A DNA stretch of 64,000 nucleotides from Thalassotalea marina (GTDB lineage: Bacteria > Pseudomonadota > Gammaproteobacteria > Enterobacterales > Alteromonadaceae): the NCBI RefSeq assembly GCF_014656435.1, contig NZ_BNCK01000003.1, forward strand, positions 186,001-250,000. Direction: 5' to 3'. The position numbers and the translations under genes were made by a program. Shown piece after piece: positions 52,462 to 60,264 of the stretch. The stretch's first letter is position 1; every line of letters begins with the position of its first letter. The notes beneath the pieces are model-generated. The model did not search any database. It was not told where the DNA came from and worked only from the letters and a program-made list of their open reading frames with translations.

Positions 52462-52867
52462 CCCAATTATTAAGTGAGTGCATTGCAGGTGCTAAGCTTT
52501 TATCGATACCTGCTCTGCCTCAATTTACACAATCAAAATCGGTTACCTCGCTATTATTTTATTGCTTAAGATTAAGCTCAATGAGCCCTCGAGTAGATTT
52601 GGGTGCCATGCAATAACTTAGGTACCTAGCAGTTAGCTAAACTGCCGCTCGATTCACACAAGAGCATTTACTGCTCATATCCGTTTTACATGTCAGCGAG
52701 CTGTTATTACAAATGCAGCCATCCTTTCCACAGGAAAAATGAATCATCCATTTTTTTAAAGTTCAAGGCAGGAAGCCTTTTGCACACATTTAAATTCGAA
52801 GTAGTTTTTTTGACAGATTAGAGAGTGCGCTCAAGCTAGTCATAACGTTTAATAGTAAGAGACAATT
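52462..52867. other. Intergenic stretch, 406 bp
   Basis: No coding frame with a ribosome-binding site was found. An AT-rich hairpin AAAAATG (52735-52741) with CATTTTT (52749-52755) could be a weak terminator. A TTGACA near 52811 could be the -35 of the next gene, with no good -10. Otherwise nothing is recognised. Confidence 0.4.
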
Positions 52868-53269
52868 ATGACTGATGAAATGAAACAAGAGCTTACTAGG
52901 CTTGCAGGTGTTTTGTCTGAGCCAGGAGTATTAACGAACTTTGGCTGCTTAGAATCACAAATCGAACTGATGAAACTAAAATGTGAGCACTTCTCCCCAA
53001 ATAAACCAATATGCGTAGTTAAAGATTGGGCTATATGGGATATTGAGCCCCCGCAATCAGCACCTGATTGTGTAATATCGCTGATAAAGGCTGACTACAT
53101 TATTTACGATGAGCTAGATAGGTTTCCTGTTGGTGGTTGGGTGCGTACAACAGCAATAATCAGTATCCACGAAAATTGCATATTTGCGACTAATAACACT
53201 AATTATATTTTGGTGGGAAGTGGCACTAGAAAAAATGTCGAATTCAAGGACATGATGAAGTTTTTCTGA
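52868..53269 (+). CDS. Small conserved hypothetical protein (DUF6957-like)
   Basis: A 133-aa protein. The segments 'CVVKDWAIWDIE', 'VGGWVRTTAIISIHENCIFATNNTNYILVGSGTRK' resemble the DUF6957 family as I recall it, in which a GDWVRT...F.T.NTxYVLxGxGxRK block closes the protein. Function is unknown; members occur in mobile regions and may be immunity- or toxin-related, which is only a guess. A single gene followed by a terminator. Confidence 0.55.
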   Translation: MTDEMKQELTRLAGVLSEPGVLTNFGCLESQIELMKLKCEHFSPNKPICVVKDWAIWDIEPPQSAPDCVISLIKADYIIYDELDRFPVGGWVRTTAIISIHENCIFATNNTNYILVGSGTRKNVEFKDMMKFF

Positions 53270-53279
53270 GGTTGATAAT

Positions 53280-53304
53280 AAAGCAGGTTACCCCTGCTTT
53301 TTTT
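53280..53304. terminator. Compact terminator between convergent genes
   Basis: AAAGCAGG (53280-53287) pairs with CCTGCTTT (53293-53300), followed by TTTT. The loop contains the stop codon of the minus-strand gene at 53288-53290. Confidence 0.8.
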
Positions 53305-53581
53305 GTTCACTTGGAACCTCCTCGCTCTCTTTAGTTTTTTTCGTAAAGTAGCGTTGATCAATACACAGCGCTAACAGATGGTTAATTGATGCGTCGGTAT
53401 CCCCGTTTTGAAAGATGTCCATAGCATCTTGAAAGCTTATCTGTTTATCCAATAAATGTTTTGCCCAAGTATCCGCTTGTGCTTTCTTAATACCTAATGA
53501 TTCTAAATCTTCGCTTTTCACTGCATCTGTAACTAATAGAATAGCAACTGCGATACGCTGCACTTTAGTAAAATTTTTCAT
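53288..53581 (-). CDS. Hypothetical small helical protein
   Basis: A 97-aa protein, mostly helical (MKNFTKVQRIAVAILLVTDA; DLESLGIKKAQADTWAKHLLD), with a polar Lys/Glu-rich tail. The start of the chain is mildly hydrophobic but not a clear signal peptide. No domain is recognised. Its 249-bp upstream region is shared with the hipA operon on the other strand. Confidence 0.5.
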   Translation of the reverse strand: MKNFTKVQRIAVAILLVTDAVKSEDLESLGIKKAQADTWAKHLLDKQISFQDAMDIFQNGDTDASINHLLALCIDQRYFTKKTKESEEVPSEQKKQG

Positions 53582-53729
53582 AACCTATACCTCTGTTTTG
53601 GTTACAGAGGAGCGTAAGTAATAAATAGGTAGGCCTTCGGCTAAAACTCTAAGAAAGTTTGACGACTTTTAAATTTAAAACGGTAATAAAGTTCCGACTT
53701 GGAGGTTGTGTTTTATTAAAAGCGGTAGT

Positions 53730-53780
53730 TTGATACTGTTTTGTTGCTCTATTTTATAATGTAACGGTAGATTTCTACCG
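53730..53780 (+). promoter_or_regulatory. hipAB promoter with perfect palindromic operator
   Basis: TATAAT at 53755-53760 is a consensus -10; TTGATA at 53730-53735 is a possible -35 with a long 19-bp spacer. Directly after the -10 lies CGGTAGATTTCTACCG (53765-53780), a perfect inverted repeat of 7 bp with a 2-bp centre. A further half-site CGGTAG is at 53723-53728. This is the expected place for HipB-type autorepression. Confidence 0.6.
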
Positions 53781-53830
53781 AAAAGTTGTTATTATCAGAG
53801 ACTAAACAGTAATAAACTACTGGAGTAGCG

Positions 53831-55168
53831 ATGCAAACTGTTACATTGCAGTTATTTAATCAAGGTCAATGGTGGGATGCTGCGATTTTGAACTTCTCTG
53901 AAGAGCAGTTTAGTGCCAGTTGTTCATTGTGCTATGAGCCTGAATACATTGCTGCAGTAGCAAGCTATGACATCAAAGACTGTTGGGCATGCACAGTTAA
54001 TGCTCCCATTAGCATCATTCCGAAAGACTATTCCAAGTGGCCAGCATTACTAGATGACATTTTGCCAGTTGGTAAATCTCGAGATTGGTGGCTTAAATAT
54101 CTTAATGTTAGCCGTTCTAACGAATTTCAGCAAAACTATGCGCTGCTCACAAATGCTTGTATGTCACCCGTTGGTAACTTACGAATAAAAGAGTCAGTAG
54201 CGACAGAGGGTAGTATAGATCCTCGCCGCTTTCCCATTGAAGATGTTATTTCATTGCAATACGACTTCTTAGAGTATGCCAATGAACAAGGTGCAGCGGT
54301 TGGGGGAGCTACTGGAGCTGGTGGTGTTGCTCCAAAACTTTTACTAATGCTCGAAGATGACAGTGTTTTTATTGACGGAGATTTTGCTGGAAAACCATTG
54401 GCTGCCACAGCCTACTTAACAAAGTTTGCTAGAAATAGGCGTACAACTCGAGACAACAATATTCTCAAAGCTGAAGGTGTTTTTTATCAGGCTCTTACAG
54501 AGCTTCTTCAAGGTACTAGTGTTAAAACCATCGAAGTCAACAAGTTAAAAATACTTGAAGATAAAGAAAGTGGACAAATCAGTTTATGGCTACCGCGCTT
54601 TGATATCGGATTTGAAAATGGCGTGGCTACAAGAATTGGTTTGGAGAGCATCTACTCAATCATTGATGCGGAGCCAGGCAGTTATCAAGAGCATTTTGAT
54701 GTTATGGAGACAGTTTGGAGAAGGATTAATTCTGCAACTCAAATGACCAAAAGTGAATTTGCAAAGCAATATGTTGTTAGAGACTTTTTAAATCTTGTTT
54801 TTGGTAATTCAGATAATCACGGCCGTAACATTTCATTTTTAAAATTTGACGGCGACATTCGTTTTGCTCCTATCTATGACTTTGCTCCGATGAAAGCCGA
54901 TGAAGAAGGAGTAACTCGTTTATTCAAATGGGGACGAAATTGTGAACTTGGTGGGCAAGTGAGTTTTTCAAAGATTGCTGAGCAACTTTCTGACTTTTGT
55001 GAACCGGACGAAATGATTTTATTTTTGAGTCAACTTGCTGAAAAATTAATCGACTTGCCAGAGCTGTTAGCAAGATTAAATTGCCCTGATGAAATATTAA
55101 ATTTTCCTGCGATTGGGTTTAGCAACATAAAAAATAAATTAGTAGAGATGGGAGTTTATGATGGCTAG
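53831..55168 (+). CDS. hipA: HipA-like serine/threonine kinase toxin
   Basis: A 445-aa HipA-family kinase. A glycine-rich nucleotide loop (VGGATGAGGVAPKLLLML, about 156-173), the catalytic loop 'VFGNSDNHGRNISFLKF' (Asp and Asn of N-S-D-N-H) and the metal-binding 'APIYDFAPMKADEEG' are all present. HipA kinases phosphorylate translation components such as aminoacyl-tRNA synthetases, causing growth arrest. The antitoxin-like gene follows, overlapping by 11 bp, so the toxin is first, opposite to E. coli hipBA. The N-terminal 100 residues differ from HipA of E. coli. Confidence 0.9.
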   Translation: MQTVTLQLFNQGQWWDAAILNFSEEQFSASCSLCYEPEYIAAVASYDIKDCWACTVNAPISIIPKDYSKWPALLDDILPVGKSRDWWLKYLNVSRSNEFQQNYALLTNACMSPVGNLRIKESVATEGSIDPRRFPIEDVISLQYDFLEYANEQGAAVGGATGAGGVAPKLLLMLEDDSVFIDGDFAGKPLAATAYLTKFARNRRTTRDNNILKAEGVFYQALTELLQGTSVKTIEVNKLKILEDKESGQISLWLPRFDIGFENGVATRIGLESIYSIIDAEPGSYQEHFDVMETVWRRINSATQMTKSEFAKQYVVRDFLNLVFGNSDNHGRNISFLKFDGDIRFAPIYDFAPMKADEEGVTRLFKWGRNCELGGQVSFSKIAEQLSDFCEPDEMILFLSQLAEKLIDLPELLARLNCPDEILNFPAIGFSNIKNKLVEMGVYDG

Positions 55169-55439
55169 TTTGTCTGGTGAACAGCGAAAAGAAATTCTTG
55201 CGAAGCTAGAAAATGATGTTGCCAACAATGTAATCACCATTGGTGAATTAGTTAAGCAAGTTCGCACACAATTGTATGGTATGACACAAACTCAATATGC
55301 AAAGTTTATTAAGGTGTCTGACAAAACGCTTAGAGATATTGAAAAAGGCAATACAGATCCTAGAGTCTCAGTGCTGAATAAAATTTTAGCTCCAGGAGGC
55401 TTTCAACTATCAGTTCGTGCTCTTCGCCGTGAGATTTAA
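55158..55439 (+). CDS. hipB: HipB-like antitoxin, XRE-type DNA-binding protein
   Basis: A 93-aa protein with a helix-turn-helix in its second half (LYGMTQTQYAKFIKVSDKTLRDIEKGNTDPRVSVLNKIL). It should bind HipA and repress the operon through the palindrome at 53765-53780. GGGAG is better spaced for the second ATG (55161) than the first (55158). It overlaps the toxin gene, so its translation depends on the toxin's, an unusual arrangement for an antitoxin that must be in excess. Confidence 0.85.
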   Translation: MMASLSGEQRKEILAKLENDVANNVITIGELVKQVRTQLYGMTQTQYAKFIKVSDKTLRDIEKGNTDPRVSVLNKILAPGGFQLSVRALRREI

Positions 55440-55479
55440 TTTTTTGCAGAGTTTAGGTCAAACAACTTAAGGAGAGGAG

Positions 55480-55563
55480 ATGCCAATTGTTACCATCTCA
55501 GTATTTCTGATAAGCGTATTAGTACTGACTATTACCTTCTTACTTTTATATAAACGTAAGTAA
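55480..55563 (+). CDS. 27-residue single-helix membrane peptide
   Basis: ATG at 55480, stop TAA at 55561-55563. The peptide reads MPIVTISVFLISVLVLT followed by ITFLLLYKRK: one hydrophobic helix of about 22 residues and a basic tail. A strong ribosome-binding site (AAGGAGAGG, 55469-55477) lies just upstream, and an intrinsic terminator starts at the stop codon. The tail YKRK suggests the C terminus stays in the cytoplasm. It lies 40 bp after hipB. It could be a small membrane toxin, a regulator of a membrane protein, or part of the hip operon. No homolog is recalled. Confidence 0.6.
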   Translation: MPIVTISVFLISVLVLTITFLLLYKRK

Positions 55564-55605
55564 GTTCTAACCTTAATTGGCTCATCAGTCAGTTAGAACT
55601 TTTTT
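55563..55605 (+). terminator. Intrinsic terminator after the 27-aa gene
   Basis: AGTTCTAAC (55563-55571) pairs with GTTAGAACT (55592-55600), followed by a run of T. The stem begins within the stop codon of the small gene. Confidence 0.85.
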
Positions 55606-55790
55606 GTAAGTAATCAGAATCACCTCATTGATTTGTAGAATCCAACGACAAGATATTTTATCAATATAAAAATACTCGATATTGTTATTTCTTTATAGCG
55701 AGATAGTTCAAAACATAACCTTATGTTCCGCCCGTTGTTTAATCCTCATTATGTTGCAATGTCAAAGGGGTATTACCTCTGCATATTATT

Positions 55791-55945
55791 CCTCGCAGGA
55801 AAACAGTGTTCCTGCAATAGGGTACTGGTTTTAAGTTGAAGCGGTTTCTGCGAGGTATTGCAGGAAGTGTTGCACGCTCGAGCCACAAAGTTGGCTCTGT
55901 AGTCGAGCATATAGACAAAAGCCTGCAAGTAGTTGCAGACTTTAA
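55791..55945. ncRNA. Highly structured non-coding segment (possible RNA or recombination site)
   Basis: The segment has interleaved complementary blocks: CCTCGCAG (55791-55798) with CTGCGAGG (55848-55855), and CCTGCAATA (55811-55819) with TATTGCAGG (55856-55864), order A-B-A'-B', which allows a pseudoknot or two alternative folds. A further hairpin joins GCTCGAGCCA (55875-55884) with TGGCT and TCGAGC (55892-55907). A last stem CTGCAA/TTGCAG lies near 55932-55947. No coding frame is evident. It could be a small RNA or binding sites for the neighbouring recombinase. Confidence 0.35.
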
Positions 55946-55989
55946 TCTTGAGTTTTAGGTTAGGTGCTTTTTTTATCAGATATGTCTGA

Positions 55990-56718
55990 TTAGTTGGACG
56001 TGGCCCATTGCTGTACAGCTCTTAAGTTTATGTGTATAGACGCTTCTTTTTTGTTTATCTTTCGTTGGAAATCAAGGCGGATGTGCTTTCCTATTTTCCA
56101 TTCGTTTTGAGCGAGTCTTGCTATGATTTGATGAACTGAGATGTCGACTATTTCAATGTACTTTTGCAAAGGTAAATGTTCCTTGTTGGAGTAATCGTCG
56201 ACAAGCTTATCTTCTCTAAATCCAAGCTTAATTGGCTGTTCATCTACCTTAGTGTCACGTCGATTTTTTAGCAGTTCAGACATTGCTTCACTCTTAATCT
56301 TTACCAGATTAAGCTTGAGGTTATGTTCAAAGTGATCATCTAGAATATAAAATTTAGATTGAAAACGTCGACGAAAAAGATCCACGTTGATACCTGCAAT
56401 TTCTCCAAATGATTTGATTGAAACTGTTGACGGAAACTGAGATAACTCTGAAAAAGAGATGATATTTTCTTGTTCAGTTAACAAATCTAGCTTTATGTTT
56501 CGTTCGTTTAGGTCTGTATCAGGTTCATGAGTACAATTGTTCATAGTTCTTTCGAGCGTTGACTTGCGCCAGAAGATTTTCCGACCAGATTTACGATCTG
56601 GAGGAGGAAAATTTCCTAAACGAACTTGCTCAAATAGCCAAGAGTAGCTTTTGTTTTTCGCTTTCAAAACTTCGCTGAGCGATAGCGTAGGTTCAGCTTT
56701 CAGATATTGATTTAGCAT
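55990..56718 (-). CDS. AlpA-like DNA-binding partner of the tyrosine recombinase
   Basis: A 242-aa protein. The first 55 residues (LSLSEVLKAKNKSYSWLFEQVRLGNFPPPDRKSGRKIFWRKSTLERTM) have the AlpA/MerR-like excisionase form, with a hydrophobic helix, an x-G-x-FPxP turn and a WRxSxL end. A second helix-turn-helix-like part (FGEIAGINVDLFRRRFQ, about 102-118) may follow. The rest is unassigned. It starts inside the recombinase gene (26-bp overlap), so both are made together. It may set the direction of recombination. Confidence 0.65.
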   Translation of the reverse strand: MLNQYLKAEPTLSLSEVLKAKNKSYSWLFEQVRLGNFPPPDRKSGRKIFWRKSTLERTMNNCTHEPDTDLNERNIKLDLLTEQENIISFSELSQFPSTVSIKSFGEIAGINVDLFRRRFQSKFYILDDHFEHNLKLNLVKIKSEAMSELLKNRRDTKVDEQPIKLGFREDKLVDDYSNKEHLPLQKYIEIVDISVHQIIARLAQNEWKIGKHIRLDFQRKINKKEASIHINLRAVQQWATSN

Positions 56719-58030
56719 TTTTATTTTCCTGCATTACTTCTTCTATCAAATTTAATAATCGCGCCTCTTCAATTAAATTTTCTATAGTGTCTGAGAGCTC
56801 TATTGAGGCCCGTTTCCTAGCTGGATATAAATGGTAGTCATCGTGCCTGTATCGCCTTGTTGAGTGCAAGATATAGCTATCAGCAACATGATCAGAGACT
56901 TCCAATTCACTCAATAACGTTCTACAAGTGTGCCTCAGCTCGTGAGGCACTTTGGTCAGTTTCGGAGCAATTTTCCTAATAAACTTGTTGGGTGTAGATG
57001 AGCTTATAAAGGGACTGTCAGAATTAGACTTCCTTGCTGGAAATAAGTAGTTTGAACCATTCTGAACCTCAACGATTTCCAAAAGTAAGCTTTGAACAAA
57101 CTGCGTCAGGTAAACAGCACGCTGGATACCGTTTTTTTCAGCAGTAAGATTCCATACTAAGTCAGCTTCTTCATCATCGCTAAGATGTTTTGTTGTATGC
57201 CCAAAGTCTTTGTTGTGAGCTTTTATTAAGTCTCCTTTTCGAGTGCCAAGCACTAGCAAAATGTAAACAATATTTACGTTAATAGGGGCTGTATTTCGGA
57301 CTTTCTCTAAACATTGAATAAGGTAAAGCAGTTCCTCAGGTGCCAATGCAGTTCTATCGGAGTCATCAACATAGCCAGTTTCTCTAGCTGTAAAGTAACT
57401 AGCAACATTGATGTCGATTAATCTATATCGTATGCCTCGCTTGAGTAGTTTTTCTGCAATTTCTCGTGCCATTTTAGCGGTTGCTTTGTAGGAAAAAGGT
57501 GTTCCTGCTGCTTTTGCTCTTATTTTTTTCACCATGACCTCGATGAGGCAACCATCAAAGTGAGAAATGGATGCGTTGCCGATGTATGGTTGCATGTGTT
57601 TGTGATATAGGCCTTGAATACGAGCCATATCTTTAAGAGGCTCAGGTTCTGTAATGTCAAACTCAGCTTCAGATGCTATGAACCAGTCATAAGCTAAGTC
57701 ATCAATGGTTTTTATGTTACGACGATGCTCTTGAAGCTGATATGTGTAATCGTCGATATAACCGTTTGTGTTCAACTGTTTTTCGTAAACAAAGCTCTGC
57801 TCGACAGCCTCTTCTAATGATATCTGCTTATCAAGTATTCCCAATGTTTGGTAATGATATTTCCCATGTTTTTGCATCCGGAAAATGAGGGTTTTATTAC
57901 CTTGTTTAGCAGAAGCATAAAGACGGTTTGCAATTTTTCTTGTCGGAAATGCCTCTCCGAAATTCGCAGTTAATGTCTTGAGCCTTGTTTCAGCATCTAG
58001 AAGGCGTTCGGTATATATCTCTTCAATCAT
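56693..58030 (-). CDS. Second tyrosine recombinase (phage integrase family)
   Basis: A 445-aa recombinase. The catalytic domain shows Arg in LLVLGTRKGDLIKAH, the H-x-x-R box in VPHELRHTCRTLL, and the C-terminal His and Tyr in ILHSTRRYRHDDYHLYPARKR. The N-terminal 100 residues include a beta-rich arm-binding type domain (TLIFRMQKHGKYHYQTLG). It lies inside the island and differs from the yicC-adjacent integrase. It may belong to an older or nested element. Confidence 0.87.
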   Translation of the reverse strand: MIEEIYTERLLDAETRLKTLTANFGEAFPTRKIANRLYASAKQGNKTLIFRMQKHGKYHYQTLGILDKQISLEEAVEQSFVYEKQLNTNGYIDDYTYQLQEHRRNIKTIDDLAYDWFIASEAEFDITEPEPLKDMARIQGLYHKHMQPYIGNASISHFDGCLIEVMVKKIRAKAAGTPFSYKATAKMAREIAEKLLKRGIRYRLIDINVASYFTARETGYVDDSDRTALAPEELLYLIQCLEKVRNTAPINVNIVYILLVLGTRKGDLIKAHNKDFGHTTKHLSDDEEADLVWNLTAEKNGIQRAVYLTQFVQSLLLEIVEVQNGSNYLFPARKSNSDSPFISSSTPNKFIRKIAPKLTKVPHELRHTCRTLLSELEVSDHVADSYILHSTRRYRHDDYHLYPARKRASIELSDTIENLIEEARLLNLIEEVMQENKNAKSISES

Positions 58031-58416
58031 TTATTACTTAGTTCAGTGTTGTTATTTAAGACTCGCTCAATATATTCTGTGAGCAGTTTTCCCTCCATTA
58101 TGAGTCTGTTGAAGCTTTCAGGCCTTTATATACAGGGGATAGGAGGTTTTTTGCCTCTTTGATTGGATCGGAGTATTCAAAAAAGAGAAGAGTATTGTGG
58201 CTGCTATTCTCCCTCTCAAGATAAAGAGGTTGAAATCCTGTGAACCAAGCTTGTAAGGGGCTAGAGAGGGAGTACGATAAAAAAGTATCGGTTGTACTTA
58301 CATTAAGAGTTGTGAAACTAAGCTATAAAAATTGCGCCACTTGATTCCTGTCAACTTATTCAAATTTTTTCGATGATTGCTTATGAAGTTTATTTGGAAT
58401 TATCAAGGAGAACATT
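58031..58416. other. Intergenic stretch, 386 bp, with inverted repeat
   Basis: It separates the second recombinase (minus) from the SMP-like gene (plus). CTCCCTCTC (58209-58217) and GAGAGGGAG (58264-58272) form a 9-bp inverted repeat with a 46-base spacing. No coding frame with a ribosome-binding site was seen. Both promoters are expected here. Confidence 0.45.
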
Positions 58417-58572
58417 ATGGCTTCAAAAGCAAATGCAAAACCACCAACACCTATGACGCCACAAGTGGCGCAACGAATTCAAAGTTCGACAGCTAAAACC
58501 AATGGTGGCAACGTACCAAAAGGTAGTTTTGCGGCTCGCGCAACTAGTAGCGCTGCTAAAAATAATAAATAA
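58417..58572 (+). CDS. 51-residue SMP-like small protein
   Basis: ATG at 58417 with AAGGAGAA upstream, TAA at 58570-58572. The chain has the pattern PMTPQVAQRIQSSTAK, then NGGNVPKGSFAARATSSAAK and NNK: Ala/Ser/Lys-rich, no aromatics beyond one Phe, probably disordered. I recall very similar short proteins in Vibrio and enterobacteria annotated as seed-maturation-protein-like (SMP) because of the P-M-T-P...A-x-R-I-Q-S motif. Their function is unknown. It is probably co-transcribed with the following 448-aa gene. Confidence 0.7.
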   Translation: MASKANAKPPTPMTPQVAQRIQSSTAKTNGGNVPKGSFAARATSSAAKNNK

Positions 58573-58576
58573 TAGT

Positions 58577-58596
58577 GAGGGGGATCACCCCTCTTT
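58577..58596 (+). terminator. Weak terminator-like hairpin after the SMP-like gene
   Basis: GAGGGG (58577-58582) pairs with CCCCTC (58588-58593), followed by only three T. It may reduce but not stop transcription into the next gene. Confidence 0.4.
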
Positions 58597-58625
58597 CAAA
58601 AAGGAACTTTTTAAGGTCTTAATTT

Positions 58626-59972
58626 ATGGTGCCTATCAATGAATCTTATCCAAACATTGGATATGTTTTAAATCGTCTAGCTGATATTGCCGACACCAAA
58701 TCATTGGCGGCTAAGGGAAAGAGCCGTTATCGCAAGGAAGAAGACTTTGCATCTAGGAAGTCTTTAGATCCAACACTGATTTCAGAGTCAGTGCGACATT
58801 TATTTTATGAGCCAATCTCTCAGGTTGTTACAGGTAGTTTCGCTGAGTTTTTCTCTGACTGTATCTGGATGGGGTTAAACAACTTCATAGAAATCATGAA
58901 GCGTGTACCTATGGAAGGAGTAGCACAAAATAAGGTAGTTTATCAGCTTAATCAGCACCTGCTTGTAGAAACACTTGCGAGTATCATTTGGCAGGTAGGA
59001 ATTAACCAAATGCCAAATAATACTGTTCCAAGTTTCTATTTGGATAGTCATCCAATCAAAGCACTTATTGATTTTTACAATAGCCAGCAAGATTTAGCTG
59101 AAAACGACATAAAAAAATTCTTTGAAAATACTGACAGAACAGTTAGAAAGTGGCGAAGTGGTGAAGAGCTCCCTAATATTGGTAACTTAACTCTACTTGC
59201 TCAATGGGCATCATTATCCAATCCAGAGGCGGTTAATGAAGAGATGGAAACTTTGTTTTTAGCAAGATTCATTGATTCATTTCATAGAAAAACCAAGCAT
59301 CAGTTTGTTACTCATTTAAAAGAGGCTGTTTTGTGGCGGTTACAACACAACCAAGAGCCGTTTATAGATTTTGGTCGAATATTTTATCAGTTTTACATCA
59401 ATGAAATAAGTTCAGCCAACTTACATATACTGTCAGCAGAAGGTAATGAACTTCATAAGCTCCTGAGACGCTCTACAACTAAACCTTCTGGCAGTTTTGC
59501 TGATTATTCAGCTAGATTAGCTTCACTTAAAAAATCAATTGAAGAGCATAATTTAAACGATGAGCTTAGCTATCACTATTACTGGCTACAGGGACGAATG
59601 CTAATACTTAGTGGCCAAATCGATACAGCGCTTGAGTGCTATCTCAATGCAGTTGAGTCATCATTGTATAAATCGGGTGATAATATTCGTAATTTGTTAA
59701 AGGAAGCTCTAGCGATTGCAGCTATTCAACAAAAACCTCATAAACCAACTTTGAAAAAAATAAAAAGTCGAGCATTAACATTTTGTCCCCAAATAATTGA
59801 ACCTCAACTTAGAGAGTTACCTGTAAATATCACAAAAGAAGACGTTGATGAATGGTGCTTTTGGTTTGCAATACGTTTCCCTCAATCAGGCTGGTTTGAG
59901 GAAGGGAAAGAGATACTAATGGATCGTTTAAGACAGCTAGGTTTAGACGAAGTAGCAAAAAAGTGCCATTAG
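58626..59972 (+). CDS. Large hypothetical island protein with HTH-like and TPR-like parts
   Basis: A 448-aa soluble protein. Residues about 160-196 (DIKKFFENTDRTVRKWRSGEELPNIGNLTLLAQWA) look like a Cro/XRE-type helix-turn-helix followed by the usual G-x-x-P-x-x-x-x-L scaffold. Residues about 300-370 (YYWLQGRMLILSGQIDTALECYLNAVES) are TPR-like. No catalytic motif is visible. Such HTH-TPR combinations often sense a peptide or protein and control neighbouring genes. It follows the SMP-like gene. Confidence 0.6.
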   Translation: MVPINESYPNIGYVLNRLADIADTKSLAAKGKSRYRKEEDFASRKSLDPTLISESVRHLFYEPISQVVTGSFAEFFSDCIWMGLNNFIEIMKRVPMEGVAQNKVVYQLNQHLLVETLASIIWQVGINQMPNNTVPSFYLDSHPIKALIDFYNSQQDLAENDIKKFFENTDRTVRKWRSGEELPNIGNLTLLAQWASLSNPEAVNEEMETLFLARFIDSFHRKTKHQFVTHLKEAVLWRLQHNQEPFIDFGRIFYQFYINEISSANLHILSAEGNELHKLLRRSTTKPSGSFADYSARLASLKKSIEEHNLNDELSYHYYWLQGRMLILSGQIDTALECYLNAVESSLYKSGDNIRNLLKEALAIAAIQQKPHKPTLKKIKSRALTFCPQIIEPQLRELPVNITKEDVDEWCFWFAIRFPQSGWFEEGKEILMDRLRQLGLDEVAKKCH

Positions 59973-60065
59973 AAATCAAAGATTATCAAGCTTAAAAGTG
60001 TAAAAGCGTTTATGCCAGAAAACTTGCTAGTGGAGACTTCAAGAGCATCTGCTAGCAAGTTATAT

Positions 60066-60263
60066 CTAGGGATATGTATACCAGTGGTTGCCTTGCTTTC
60101 TGATTTTGCCTCTCAGAGTCGCCCTAACTAAGGCCTGCTTAACTATTTGTTCGTCAAACATAGGGAGAGCTTGGATAATGTACTCAGTTGTGGGCGGATA
60201 ACCGTCCCAGTGCTTCAAATCTCTAATTGTTTCAATTAGCTTATTATCTGTTACGCGTTTCAT
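60066..60263 (-). CDS. Small winged-HTH-like protein coupled to the integrase
   Basis: A 65-aa basic protein. The chain (NKLIETIRDLKHWDGYPPTTEYIIQALPMFDEQIVKQALVRATLRGKIRKQGNHWYTYP) fits a small winged helix: three helices and a C-terminal wing. It starts one base after the integrase stop codon, so its translation is coupled to it. Small DNA-binding proteins in this place are often excisionases or recombination directionality factors; that role is inferred. Confidence 0.6.
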   Translation of the reverse strand: MKRVTDNKLIETIRDLKHWDGYPPTTEYIIQALPMFDEQIVKQALVRATLRGKIRKQGNHWYTYP

Positions 60264-60264
60264 C

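Noticed and set aside
53765-53780. The CGGTAGATTTCTACCG palindrome as a terminator
   Set aside because: No T-run follows and it is placed at a promoter, so an operator is more likely.
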